DNA of 64,000 nt, taken from positions 6,447,642 through 6,511,641 of the forward strand of contig OX442422.1 of assembly GCA_949361645.1 (NCBI GenBank). Reading direction: 5' to 3'. The notes under the pieces are model-generated. The model searched no databases and was not told the DNA's origin. It was given only the letters and a program-made list of their open reading frames with translations. Origin of the DNA: Spongilla lacustris. Lineage: Eukaryota; Porifera; Demospongiae; Spongillida; Spongillidae. Below are positions 1 through 11,060 of this stretch, one piece after another (position 1 is the first letter of the stretch; every line of letters starts with the position of its first letter). Both the position numbers and the translations under genes were made by a program.

Positions 1-991
1 AGTTGACTGTTTTGGACACCATACATGGTCTCAGCTGTCATTTCAGTACTGATAATGATTACTGTCTATTGTCCTGCAGCTGCATTGCTGCTCTAAATGA
101 CAGCATTCACTGAGCTCTGACAATGCACTTCTGCACACATTCCAGACTGGAAACCATGCGCCTATAAACTGCTCTGATAGGAAACCTCCTGACAACGTCA
201 TGTCGATTTGAATCCATGCATGGAAAGGGTAGGAAATTTAGTTTGGGACACCACATGTTCTGACACTCTCACCTGGCACAGTCCACTATGGAAGCAGGTG
301 CTGTCACTAGTCAGGCAGTGGACCTGGAAAAGGACCTTATAAGTACTCATGTTTGGAGGGACTATAGCCATTGAAACATCAGGAGTGTATGTTTTCCTAC
401 ATGTATTTCCCTGATCTCTCTGAGAGAGCTATATACGTTGCTAGTGACACGTATAATGCTACAGTTATCTGCTCTAGGGCATTTCGGTGACTGTACCAGC
501 CTCGAACATCATTCATGCACTGTATCATCTTTGTCCCCTCAGACTGCATATATAATGCTTACTGCACGATGAATAAATTAACACGGGGCACCGCCGGCTC
601 TACATGTACTATCGTAGGTTGATCTTGTGTTACCATAATTTTCAATGCTATTTATATAATTATAACTATGTGTTCGTTTCTTAGAATACTTATAAAGATC
701 GATGACCACACGGGAGCCCGCACAACTGTACAAACGATTGTACAGTTGCGCATTCTTATTCCCTTCAATTACTATATACTACAGACCTGCGCGCGCCGTG
801 CTTGCCGAGGCCTGCGCGCGCCTATAGGTGTCACCGGCACCTTAGCATCACTCCTCCGTCTTTACACTGCATGTGCCCTCAAACGTATACAAAACAAAAC
901 GAAGTGCCCAAGGACGCACACAATAAAACGGTTCCTTAATTGTTATGGCAATTGCAAAGACGCCATACGTATGTGTTTGCCAAGATTTTAA
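1..991. other. Gene-poor sequence, no supported gene
   Basis: I see no gene with recognisable protein content here. The one longer open frame (668-991, plus) is rich in Arg and Thr, has no domain I recognise and runs into the left end of the inverted-repeat element that starts at 992. A short phrase near 363-383 (atagccattgaaacatcagg) recurs almost unchanged at about 3772-3792, which suggests an old dispersed repeat. Confidence 0.5.
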
Positions 992-1938
992 CACCGCGTC
1001 CGTGAAATTCGAATGTTTTTTGGTCGAACTCAACTTTTAAAAATTAGTCGGAACGCCCCAATTGTCTGGAAAAGCATATTTTTTAATACAGTTCAACTAT
1101 CGCCAATACATTTGGCGTTGTTGTCTGCCTTATATCTATCATGGACACGGACCTGTATGTGTTCAAAGTGACGCGGTTTGATGTTTTTCGGTTACGAAGC
1201 GTTGCTGGGGACACTTTTTTTCTAGACAATTAAGAGCCGCTTTAGATACAATTTTAAATGTCATTTGGTACGAATAGGAGGCCACAATGAATACTGTGTT
1301 GGCAGTTAGCTTAGTTCCTGTACAAAACTTACTTACAGTTAATTCACCTCGTTCGAGGACTTACATAGATTAGTGAGGTTGATTTATATCTGGGTACGAG
1401 ATAGTCAAATAACCGGACGGGAACGAACAACTGGAGGAAAAAGGGCGGTTTTTGTCTCACGTGGTGCATATTTATAGTAACTTATCGTAGTGACGTATTG
1501 TAACTCAGACTCGCGTGACGTCATCAACACGTAAAATTACATTACGTATGGCCAAAATTAGGCGTTTAGGTCCGGAGACGAGATCCAAAAGAGTTTTATT
1601 CCTTGTTTCTATGCTAACACGATAGGCTATTGCCAGAATTTGTTCAAGCACTACCTATCCAATCCAGTTGAACATATATATGTTGTTTTTAAATTCCGAA
1701 ACCTTGTCAGAAAAAAGTGTCCTTTTTCCGGTAAGAGTCTTACCCTCTCAACTCTCAACAAACGCAGGTCCTCGGCGGAAGTGGTTACAAGGCTGGCAGT
1801 AGCTCCAAACATCGTGTAGGGAGTTGAGCTACTAGGTACATCGCTATTTGTGGCTATTGGAACCCTTCCGACTAATTTTCTAAAAAGTGAGTTCGACAAA
1901 ATAGGCCAAAAAAACATTCGAATTTCACGGACGCGGTG
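992..1938. mobile_element. Hairpin-ended element flanked by TTAA
   Basis: The ends are inverted copies of each other. The left end begins caccgcgtccgtgaaattcg at 992 and the right end finishes with its reverse complement at 1938. The similarity continues inward for about 75 bp with small indels. TTAA lies immediately outside both ends (988-991 and 1939-1942), which is the target duplication typical of piggyBac-type elements. The 947-bp interior has no ORF that looks like a transposase, so this is probably a non-autonomous element. The terminal bases are not the usual CCC of piggyBac, so family assignment is open; the inverted repeat itself is directly visible. Confidence 0.65.
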
Positions 1939-2394
1939 TTAAATGTTACTAAACTATGAGCTAAATGTCCGGAAAACTTGGGATCCCATTGTGAACTGAG
2001 ACCTTCCAAGCTCGTGTTAAAAGGTGTACTCGTAGATGAAAGCAACTACACATGTACAGTGTTACGTATAATATATACCGGTATATAGCTTTGGATTAGT
2101 CTTGGCTTGCTCAAAACCCTTTCCTCCCGAATTCCGCGGTGTTCGATATGCAATCCAGTATACTTACTGCTTAGTACACAGCTGCGAAGGTTAGTAAGTC
2201 ATATGTACCTGATAGTTTGTGCTATCAAATGATCAATTCAAGCTCTGACAGTGCATATTCGCGACATGCCAATTAACTAACTTAACGTCGGTTGCTGGAG
2301 CTCAGTATGCACGTACGTATATACTGTCCAAAACTATAGACTAATCGGTACGTGTTTTATATGCATAATTATTACGCACATTAAAAATAAGACA

Positions 2395-2594
2395 NNNNNN
2401 NNNNNNNNNNNNNNNNNNNNNNNNNNNNNNNNNNNNNNNNNNNNNNNNNNNNNNNNNNNNNNNNNNNNNNNNNNNNNNNNNNNNNNNNNNNNNNNNNNNN
2501 NNNNNNNNNNNNNNNNNNNNNNNNNNNNNNNNNNNNNNNNNNNNNNNNNNNNNNNNNNNNNNNNNNNNNNNNNNNNNNNNNNNNNNNNNNNNNN
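2395..2594. other. Assembly gap (200 N)
   Basis: Exactly 200 N bases, a common placeholder size. The right flank (2609-2740) repeats short tttaaag-c-gggtc phrases at irregular spacing, so the gap probably covers a repeat that could not be assembled. Confidence 0.95.
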
Positions 2595-2608
2595 AGTATT
2601 AATGTTAT

Positions 2609-2745
2609 TTAGTTTTAAAGCAGGTCGACCTGCTTTAAAGCGGGTCAGTTGCTGCACTGATGAAGTACGTTTGATATCGGGTTGACCGACTTTAAAACCG
2701 TTGGCCAGCTTTAAAGCCTGTCGCGCGGGTTTTAAATCGGGTCGT
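2609..2745. repeat. Short degenerate repeat beside the gap
   Basis: Several imperfect copies of a motif like tttaaagc(a/g)ggtc occur in direct and inverted orientation in about 135 bp, including the palindrome gcaggtcgacctgc near 2620. It looks like the edge of a tandem array hidden in the adjacent gap. Confidence 0.4.
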
Positions 2746-2879
2746 AACAAATGCAACATTTATATTAAAGAAAAGTTCCGAATACAGTCGACTTGAATTA
2801 ATAATTATTATGGCTTTCAAACTCATTTGCCAATATATATGTCAGACTCTTCTTTATGCACATGCAAATGCATGCCTGA

Positions 2880-3200
2880 ACCAGTTTAACCGAATCTGTT
2901 TTCAACAAAAATTTGGAAACTCCACATTATGATCTTCCAACTTCTTGTTGGGTTCGTTTGTGGACGGAATGTATTTGCTGTTTTATCACCGGATATGACA
3001 AGAATCTCTGCTATGGGTAATAATAGATGCTTGCCAGGGGTATTCGGCAAACTAAAACGGTGTGGTCGTTCAGCAATAGTCTGTTTTGTCTCACGGACTT
3101 ATCTTCTGCCATGTTCGCGTGGGTGTTGTTTGCTCATTTGCAAGCCAATTTGAGCCAATTTCGATGCATTCCTCATTACGTGACGTGCGTGACGTATAAC
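2880..3200 (+). repeat. Dispersed repeat, copy 1 (inverted relative to 6250-6480)
   Basis: This segment shares diverged similarity with the reverse complement of 6250-6480. Shared landmarks in order are a ggacgg(a)atgtatttgc-like phrase, caccggatatgacaagaat, a cggtgtg(g/a)tcgttc phrase, tgtctcac(g/a)gact and a gtgacg...gacgtat stretch. The 74-codon open frame at 2929-3153 lies in the repeat and has no recognisable protein features. A third fragment (accggatatgacaagaatat) is at 6572-6591. Probably an old transposon remnant. Confidence 0.5.
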
Positions 3201-4053
3201 TAGGTACTTTAATAAATTTTTGAAAATGAATAAAACTAGAACTTTTATGCATAGCCTAAAAGAGCAAATTGAATGCATCAAAAATATGCTTTTGCCAAGG
3301 AAAACAGATTACTATTTCAAAAGTTATAACGTTTCAAACATTGCGTCGCGGGTGACTAACAATGTACGCAATGTGAATGGACCGCGATATAAAAAACTGT
3401 GACCGCTTGACTTCTCCATGCAGCTACTGTAAAAGTATTCAAGATAATGATGCCATAATTGCATAAAATACAACATAGGTACTCTTTATAAGGTTCACAG
3501 GGTCAAATACACATTACATCTAAATTTAGGTATCTCATTATATAATCTAGCTGCCAATACGGCAATAGCCCGTATAGCGATATCATAATGTTCTCCCCTA
3601 TTTATTCAAATTCATCATTCTTCATTCATCATTCTTCCAATGTGTAATAATTACTTTAGGAACTTGAGACTTCTTTGATTGATATATGTCCATTGTATAG
3701 CAAGCACATTTGGATGATCCACATACCATATAGGTGTTCAATATACAGACCATTAATAACTGATCACGTCCATAGCCATTGAGACATCAGGTGAGAGCTT
3801 GACCATCACCTTAGGCAGACATCGGGAGAGTGCAATGCCTACTCTTACTTGCTACAAAGGCTATCAGTTACAGTACAATGTGGAAATGCTGCTTCTGTTA
3901 TGCCAGCATGCAGTGGTAGACTTTTTTCTGTATCTTTTTACTAGTATAGTTACTTATTGTGCATTGTTTATGCTTACCTTTATTATTTTATTATTACAAA
4001 TAATTGACACGTTGAATAAAACGCTTTAATAATTTATTTTTCATTATGAGATA

Positions 4054-4308
4054 TTAGGAAACTGATTTGATAATTCCCACTTCCTTTTCTGCCACACATC
4101 GCATCTTCTTTTCTATCTTCCTCCTTGAACTGTTCTCCTTCTTTAGAATCTTATCTTTAAGTTGCTGATCTTGCAATATAGAAATGTTGTGTTCATGTTG
4201 TTTACTAACTAACTTTACTCTCTGAGCTTGTCTGATGCAAAATTTAACCAGGCTAAATTTTCTTGCTTGTTCTGAGAGTGTGCACACAACCACTGCATTG
4301 TTCCATTA
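4054..4308 (-). other. Unrecognised basic open frame, possibly a terminal exon
   Basis: About 84 codons are open on the minus strand. The peptide is rich in Lys, Glu, Gln and Arg, with a heptad-like central part (QDQQLKDKILKKENSSRRK) that could form a coiled coil, and it ends at a TAA at 4054. I do not recognise the family. Its composition is more protein-like than neighbouring frames and it could be the last exon or decayed tail of a gene, but no clear initiator ATG exists in this frame. It could equally be chance. Confidence 0.2.
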
Positions 4309-4309
4309 A

Positions 4310-5755
4310 TTTTAAATCTTACACTTAACATTAGATGCTTTTCTATAAAGGTAATCAGCCAGGCCAAGGGTGCATTGTGTTCAGCAAACATACTTGGTGA
4401 ACAAAGGATGTGATAGATTAGCTATGCCTTCAAGGTACATGTAGCCATGCAACTGTGTCTATATTACACATATTACACCTTTAAGTAGCTAGTGTACTAC
4501 AATATCTATTATAAAGAGCAGTAATTTTCAAACCTGCCATTTGATCCAAAGCTACTTCAATAACTGGGCATATGCTGGTTATGGGTACGTGTATTTCTTA
4601 ATGTTACTGCATAGCTTGGATACACTAACATGAAAATATTGTCTTGAAAAATACACTGTGTGGGCACCATCATATTTTTATGATTGAGCTGTTTTTAATG
4701 ATATGGCGGTCCATGCTGTACAATATTTTCCATAACTAACGCGTGCCTTGACGAATTCGGTGCGTATTAAATAGAACTATCACACAACTCTTTGACACAT
4801 AAACAAAACAGATTGTCTATGCGTTGAAAATACAAAAAATAAGTTTAATTCCCAGGGCTCTAACACAGAAATACCAGGTTAAGCATTATTATGTCAAGCT
4901 CTAAGCAATCCAACAGTAAACACCTGTGCCGATAAATGGACCCTTGGGCACCATCCAAAGCTCATGAAATTTTATCCTAATATAGGCTAGGACCTAATAA
5001 ACATGGGAAACGCTTCCTCAAGTGAGTGCTTTAAGAATCTAGGGAATGGCTAATCGCGACCGATTACTATGGAAATCAACGAGGCACACAAAATAACGCC
5101 GTATGCTGGCTTACATTTAGATACCAAACGTGTATCGGGCAACCCCTTTTGTTCTGTATTCTAGCAATAAAGTCCTAAATACCTTGCAAACAACTTTACA
5201 AAGCGCGCGTCTTCTTGAGCACTCGTAGAGAAATCCTAAATACGGTCACAATTTTCGACGAGATTTAGATCACCAGTTTCCGCCTACGCAAACGCAATTT
5301 ATTGAAGTACCTAGTATAACGCAATAATTGCTCGTTAGAACCAGTCGTGTATAGGCATTTGCCCAGACCCTATCAGTATGTGGATACTGGCTACGCCAAA
5401 CTAGAGTCTAGCAGCGCCTGCGTGCGGCCCTAGCCTAGGCGAAAAAGGTCGAGGCGGCCCATTCCATATAAGGCTTGAGTGGATCTTACACATATCAGCC
5501 CTGCACCTATTCTCGTTATGTTGTACTGTTTGTTTATGCGAATATAATACACAACAACGCGGAACTAAAACAACAGTCAACATGTGACAGCATGCAGTTA
5601 CGCGGAACTGTCTGAAACAACAGGTAACATGTTACGCAGAACTGAAACAACAGGCAAAAGTGGGAACTGTAAAGAACGATACAAGCTATAGATAAAGATC
5701 GCCAAGTTAATAAAACTCCTTTGCTAAACTTTCTTATATACAGCTAATATTAAAA
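4310..5755. other. Non-coding stretch, nothing recognised
   Basis: AT-rich sequence without an open frame that resembles a protein. The end of the stretch, from about 5640 to the ATG at 5758, contains gaactgaaacaacaggca and attaaaatg phrases that recur at about 62,136-62,245, so the tail is a dispersed repeat. Confidence 0.4.
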
Positions 5756-5800
5756 TGCATGGCGGGGTTCACGGGCATATACGGGGTACTGCCTATACAT
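5640..5800 (+). repeat. Dispersed repeat, paired with 62,130-62,250
   Basis: The two regions share gaactgaaacaacaggcaa, a block near tattaaaatg, and then g(g)g(t/c)gg(a/g)gggttcac(g/a)ggcatat in the same order and orientation, 56 kb apart. The repeat includes the start codon of the ORF at 5759, which argues that the ORF is transposon-derived. Confidence 0.5.
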
Positions 5801-6271
5801 TACTCTAGGTACCCGACTGACCGGCTGCACTACCAGGCTGGTGTCAATTGCGCTGAATTGCGATTGGAGTACCGCACGAATTCTTACACCATGCAGCGTA
5901 AATCTCATCTAAGCGCTACCTTATTGGCTTATAGCATTAACAAAGCCATCGTACGCGTACCGCACTACGCAGCTGGAAAATCAGGGTTTAGAGAATTGAC
6001 GAGTCTTCAGGTTGACGTAATTCAGGCTATAGGGAATGGTCATGATGTCTTTGGAGTACTACCAACCATGGGAAGAGTTTGTGTTTTGCATGCCTTCATC
6101 TCATCTTTAGCAATAACTCTCAAATATCTAAACACTGCGATGGTGGTGCTCCAAGGCTCCGTCTTTCATGAGCAAGCTCAGCCAAATCCGTTCAACAAGC
6201 GATATCATAATAGAACGTCTGCATGGGGGCTGTTACATGTATCTAAGCTCACTATACCAATCATTGCATGA
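5759..6271 (+). pseudogene. Decayed RecQ-like helicase fragment (tentative)
   Basis: An open frame of 170 codons. Residues about 77-112 resemble the start of a RecQ-type superfamily 2 helicase domain: an F-x-E-L-x-x-x-Q-x-x-x-I-x-A stretch, then G-x-DVF-x-VLPT just before the position of the Walker A loop. The expected Gly-x-Gly-Lys-Ser is replaced by MGRVCV, so ATP binding would be lost. Nothing after residue 115 matches helicase motifs Ia-VI as far as I can see. The start lies inside a dispersed repeat. Best read as a fossil of a RecQ-like gene carried by a mobile element; chance similarity is possible. Confidence 0.3.
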
Positions 6272-6480
6272 TACGTCATGCCGCGTCACGTAAACAAGTC
6301 TGTGAGACAAACCATGCACACTATTGCCGAACGATCACACCGACTTAGCTAGTCGAATATCCCTGGTTGCCCACAGCAGATCGATATATATTCTTGTCAT
6401 ATCCGGTGGTAAAACATGCAGCGTGGCAAATAAATACCGTCCACATATATAATCAGAGCAAGATGCATTGTTTTTCAGTC
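6250..6480 (-). repeat. Dispersed repeat, copy 2 (inverted relative to 2880-3200)
   Basis: The reverse complement carries the same ordered landmarks as 2880-3200: ccaccggatatgacaagaat, gtgatcgttcggcaatagtg, gtttgtctcacagact and a gtgacgcggcatgacgtat stretch. The copies differ by many substitutions, so the duplication is old. Confidence 0.5.
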
Positions 6481-6890
6481 CCGAATAACCCAGTCTGTCA
6501 CCACCTCAACTACAACCATTTCTAAATTGCCTTCAACCGCCATGTGTGCGTACGAGATGTATATTTGCTACCGGATATGACAAGAATATGCTCGTGTGCC
6601 ACACCTAGACCAATTGCAGTGGGGGAAAACCAAATGCTGGAGGGAAAGTGGATGTGTCCTTTGTTGAACAACGAGGCTATATGCTGAGTTACTTCCAGCC
6701 CCAGCTAAAGCAACATGCAAGTGGTATTATAAGATATAGATTATATGTAGCCGTCCGGAGAAGTACTGAATGGAAACTGTATACAAGATGGACACGAGAA
6801 ATTCCATCAACATCATCACCAGATGGTCCTGGATGAGTGTGCCTTCTTTTCCCCACATGTGTTACAAGTGCAAAAATACGATCACAAAAT

Positions 6891-7007
6891 TTAGTAGAAA
6901 ATTTTCTGGAATATAGTATCCAGATCAATCCCAGGAGCAGAAAGAAGACATTCCACACAAGTAGTATGACCATCGTTTGCAGCAAGGTACAGTGGAGTAT
7001 GACCATC
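6891..7007 (-). CDS. Ankyrin locus A, last exon (one ANK repeat, then stop)
   Basis: On the minus strand an acceptor (ctctctag) precedes a phase-0 exon. It encodes one ankyrin repeat beginning DGHTPLYLAA, with the helix-2 stretch HTTCVECLLS and the loop PGIDLD, followed by IFQKIFY and a TAA at 6891-6893. Unlike the upstream exons it has no GTGAG donor after the repeat, so it is probably the terminal exon. It follows the exon at 7869-7970 after an intron of about 860 bp. Ankyrin repeats are protein-binding scaffolds; the partner cannot be told from sequence. Confidence 0.6.
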   Translation of the reverse strand, partial: DGHTPLYLAANDGHTTCVECLLSAPGIDLDTIFQKIFY

Positions 7008-7868
7008 CTAGAGAGTGGGTATAATATACTGTGCAGTATACAGTCATAACTACATGTATATGTACATGCCTTAAGTTATACATGTACATTGTGTGTAGGT
7101 ATTAGCAGTGATTTTATGTATTCCTGTAGAGTGTATAATTAATCATATGCCTGTAGTAGACCAAACTGCAGCAATGCATTTGGGGTGGGATGGCCGGACC
7201 AAATGGGGGAGGGTATAATGGCAGGGTGATAGAGTTTTATCCACAAGATTGCATGCGTTATTTTGACATGGCAAAGCTCTCAAAGCTGGGTTTGGAGCAG
7301 CCGCCTACAGCTATTTTGCTCTCGGTGCTGAGAATACAAAGGGAGTGTGATGCTGAAAATCAGCCTAAAATGGTAGCTTTCTGAACATACACCACATGGT
7401 GTGCTCTAATTAGTATTAGGTGCCTAGCTAATGGCCAAAAAAAAAAAAGCTTCAATATCGTTTTTGCTAGGGATAATTCAACATCTGACATCTGTTATGT
7501 AACTTTTATGCAGCCGGCTGACAGTTGTTAAATTAAGCTGCAGAGTGCTAGAATTTTGGGGTTAGCCTTATCAGGCCCAATTGTATGCAAATACATCTGA
7601 TTGCTTAATTTAAAGTGCTCTTTCACAAGTATGTGGAATCACAGCAGGTTAGCTTTGAGCAATTAAAGGAAAAGGTCTTTTACAGGACTCATGAACATGA
7701 AAAAAAAATTCCTTATACAATTTAGACTCTCATAAATTTTACGTGTTCACACCCAATACAAAGCAAAACTTGCTGAAAGGACTACATCCCTTACAGTGGT
7801 CATGTACATGTACATCCCCTAGGCCCTCCTACATGTACATACAACATCTGTTTTATATCCATTCTCAC
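7008..7868. other. Probable intron of ankyrin locus A
   Basis: AT-rich sequence between two minus-strand ankyrin exons. A 64-codon plus-strand open frame at 7190-7384 has no recognisable domain and I do not support it as a gene. A run of 11 A begins at about 7438. Confidence 0.5.
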
Positions 7869-7970
7869 TTTATTCATAATGTTCATATCAATATCAGGAG
7901 TGGAAAGGAGATGTTCTGAACAAGTAGTATGATCATTCTTTACAGCAATGTGTAATGGAGTATCACCATT
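7869..7970 (-). CDS. Ankyrin locus A, internal exon (one ANK repeat)
   Basis: Exactly 102 nt (34 codons), phase 0 at both ends. The exon follows an acceptor ending in tccag and stops at AATAAA|GTGAGA. The peptide starts NGDTPLHIAVKNDHTTCSEH and continues LLSTPDIDMNIMNK, a full ankyrin repeat with the TPLH turn, both helices and the I-D-x-N-I loop. It differs from the consensus at Cys-Ser-Glu-His in place of Cys-Val-Glu-Cys. Its borders match the other ankyrin exons of the window. Confidence 0.7.
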
Positions 7971-8282
7971 CTGGAGTATATAATACATGTAGTTTGACAT
8001 ATATCTATATATGGTGGGTATAATGTAAATTATGTACATGTAAATGTTCATGCATAATACCTGTATCGTCATCAACATGTCCCTTCATGCCAGTATATAA
8101 CAAAAATTCCCCCTTGACATGCATGTACCATTTCATATCAGTAAACCCATCTTAGGGCTATCCAAATTTAAATGTATGTATACATAGAGATAGTGGAGTT
8201 AAACATCCAAAACATTGCTCTGTAATTTCCCTGCTACATGTAATTGTATGTGATGCGGTGATTCAATACAAATATGCCTCGT

Positions 8283-8609
8283 GGTTGAGGGTGGAGGGCA
8301 GCATGAAGATGTGTACATGGTTGAGGGTGGAGGGCAGCAAGAAGATGTGTACGTGGTTGAGGGTGGAGGGCAGCATGAAGATGTGTACATGGTTGAGGGT
8401 GGAGGGCAGCATGAAGATGTGTACATGGTTGAGGGTGGAGGGCAGCATGAAGATGTGTACATGGTTGAGGGTGGAGGGCAGCATGAAGATGTGTACATGG
8501 TTGAGGGTGGAGGGCAGCATGGAGATGTGTACATGGCTGAGGGTGGAGGGCAGCATGAAGATGTGTACATGGTTGAGGGTGGAGGGCAGCATGGAGATGT
8601 GTACATACA
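8283..8609. repeat. 36-bp minisatellite, about nine copies
   Basis: The unit is about 36 bp (gttgagggtggagggcagca followed by tgaagatgtgtacatg), repeated with one or two substitutions per copy. Because 36 is divisible by three and the unit lacks stops in several frames, long open frames appear on both strands. They are repeat artefacts. The array lies in the intron between the locus A exons at 7869-7970 and 9073-9180. Confidence 0.9.
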
Positions 8610-9072
8610 TTAGTATGAACAAAAAGGCATGATGGAATTTGTGAACACTCCCTCACCTCCATTGCTCATTAAAGAAACTATTGAAAGTTTTTATCAATCA
8701 TGCAATTGAAATAAAAAAGAGACATAAAAGTACAATACAGCCAGCTAGCCTGCATTGGTACATACAATGTAGTGTATGCCACATACACATGTACGTTATG
8801 TTAATTATCAATGTTTTACATGCATCACATAAAAGCTTGCATATACATCTATGTGAGTTACAAACAGTCATCTTTATAGTTATCCCATCAACATTGCAAT
8901 GAAGTACATGTCATGTAGCCATATTGACAAAATTTGAAAATGATGGTATTAGTTCCTTGGTGTGTGTAACATTTGGACTTGTACCACCTTAGGGAGCATT
9001 AACGTTACACAATAGACATGTACAATGTATTACATACAGCTACACGTCTTAACATTCAATGGACCGATTCAC

Positions 9073-9180
9073 CTTATCCTTAATGTTCACATCAATACCA
9101 GGAGTAGAAAGGAGACTTTCCACACAAGAAGCATGACATCCCCTTACAGCAAGGTGTAAAGGAGTATAACCTACATGTAA
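9073..9180 (-). CDS. Ankyrin locus A, internal exon (one ANK repeat)
   Basis: A phase-0 exon of 108 nt following gccag and ending at AAGGATAAG|GTGAAT. The repeat reads LHVGYTPLHLAVRGCHASCV and then ESLLSTPGIDVNIKDK. Intron sequence just after the donor (gtgaatcggtccatt) resembles that of the exon at 10,959 and of the plus-strand exon at 60,088, so exon and intron edge appear to have been copied together. An alternative acceptor six bases inside (tgtag) would break the phase, so I prefer the outer one. Confidence 0.65.
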
Positions 9181-10958
9181 CTGGCTTAGGTAGAATGGTT
9201 CAGTCACCATAGTGGGTGCAATTATACATGTACAAACATGTAAATGTAAACATGGTAGAACTACATTTAAAAATGTACACATGTAAGCCTGAACCAAAAA
9301 AAAGCATTAAAGCTACTTGAATTTACACCATATTAGAATGACTACAACTATTATGTACATGTGTATATGTACAATGTAATTGCTATCCAAAATGTATGAG
9401 GGACTGTTAGTTAATGCAAGGTGATATAATCATCCATGCTGTGTAATGGGTCTGGGACCAAGACTAGAGGTGGGAGGGTGCACAATTTTCAGTAAACGTA
9501 TGATCATGTACATGTACATGTAACCACTTGTCTGTTGTATGAACATGTATTTCAACAAACATTACATGCACATTCTGTGCTGCTGCTCTCTCAAAACACA
9601 AGTTGAGTTGGCGGGCTCCATTGAGTGTTGACAGATGCCTGCCCTCGTGCTGAGTAACAGACCGACACATGCATGTACATATATACATGTAATAAAGATA
9701 TATGGGAGGAGACATAAACATGTACACACCCTCGGAGCTGTGTGTGAGGGATGTGGACTTGTCAGTTGCTCAACAACAAGTCCACATCCCTCACACACAG
9801 CTCTGAGGGCGTGCCCATGTATATGTCTCCTCCCATATATCTTTATTACATGTATATGTACATGCATCTGAGGACATGAATCTGCACGCTTCATACAAAC
9901 ATTGATTGATGGATTGGGGAGGACTAATTGGAAATATTTCTATCTTTACATGTACATAATCACCACTGGAATAGCCAATTGGCCTGTATAGTTGGTAGCT
10001 CAAAGGGAGCCCACGTGAAGATAGCAGTGTTTGCATGTACCAGTACTTTCCAACCTGAAAATAATGATTCCAGAAAATGATATCTTTTAGCAGCACATGT
10101 ATGGTCTTGCAACTTTGCATGCCAACTAAGAAAGGCATACACAATTACAATTACAATTATTTCTTCCAAATATTGTACTGCATATGCCGCAGACAGAACA
10201 GAAGCACATGTACTTGTACCACGTCACGATATCTAAAAAAAACAATTACATTGAGAGCGCATGGGTGGTACAATTATAACTAAACAATATGGGACTCATG
10301 AATCTAAAATTGTTTGGAGAGACTGTACATGTACAGAATCTTGACATGGTAACCATAATAACAATGTATACATACAGAGTAGTTAATAATGCGTGCTATT
10401 ACTTATAATGAATAAATGAGTGCACACAAGATACACAAGAATCTTTGATCGGCCTGCTGAATGACTGTAGCTATGCAGTGATGTCAAGAGCTGATGCCAT
10501 ATGTGCTGGATAACAGTGCCCTTGCATTTGCTCTGACAAGGACCATATTGAGCATACCATATAGTGATGAGGTGGCATGAGATTTAGCCTAAAGGTGAGG
10601 TGTGAGGCAAGGCAAGATAGATGTAAGCAAGCCTCAGCTCCCCAACAGCCAATGGTATGCATGACCAATTATTATTTATTTTGTGAAATGTATACCAAAA
10701 ATGGAAGGAATGGCATAAAAGAATGTACTTATAAACTGCTTAAACTATCTATATGGATATATAGTTTGCAAAAGGGGGTTAAGTTCGCATGACTTAGATG
10801 AGCTGTAAATACTTGATGCAGATACATGTACATGTACCACTTACAGTAGATGGGCAGAAAGTTCTAAATTGGTACATGTATATGACACCTTCAGAAAACC
10901 ATGAATACAACCCTCCCATTTACATGTATACAAACATTTCATAAATGGTCCAACTCAC
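9181..10958. other. Probable intron with a hairpin element
   Basis: This 1.8-kb interval separates two minus-strand ankyrin exons. It contains the 200-bp hairpin at 9669-9867, scattered acatgtacatgt tracts and a homopolymer A run near 9297. Open frames on both strands overlapping the hairpin mirror each other and are not supported as genes. Confidence 0.5.
9669..9867. mobile_element. Near-perfect 200-bp hairpin (MITE-like)
   Basis: Left arm 9669-9762 and right arm 9776-9867 are reverse complements with only a few mismatches, separated by a 13-base loop (9763-9775). The arm tips are atgcatgtacat and its complement; the inner tips are ggacttgt and acaagtcc. It has no coding potential. This form fits a fold-back MITE or a recent inverted duplication. 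I could not find a target-site duplication. Confidence 0.75.
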
Positions 10959-11060
10959 CCCCTTTCCAATGTTCACATCAATACCAGGAATGGAAAGGAG
11001 ACGTTCCACACAAGTAGTATGACCTCCCCTTGCAGCAAGGTGTAATGGAGTATAACCATA
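10959..11060 (-). CDS. Ankyrin locus A, internal exon (one ANK repeat)
   Basis: A 102-nt, phase-0 exon between ctccag and GGG|GTGAGTTGGACCATT. It encodes YGYTPLHLAARGGHTTCVER and then LLSIPGIDVNIGKG, a textbook 33-residue ankyrin unit. The donor and the next ten intron bases are almost identical to those after the exons at 11,850 and 60,088. Confidence 0.7.

Noticed and set aside
668..991. 107-codon open frame as a gene
   Set aside because: Low-complexity basic peptide without domain or supporting signals, overlapping an antisense frame and ending at the boundary of a transposable element.
8199..8662. Five overlapping open frames rich in Cys/Pro, Met/Glu or Gly/Val
   Set aside because: All come from the 36-bp minisatellite and mirror each other on both strands.
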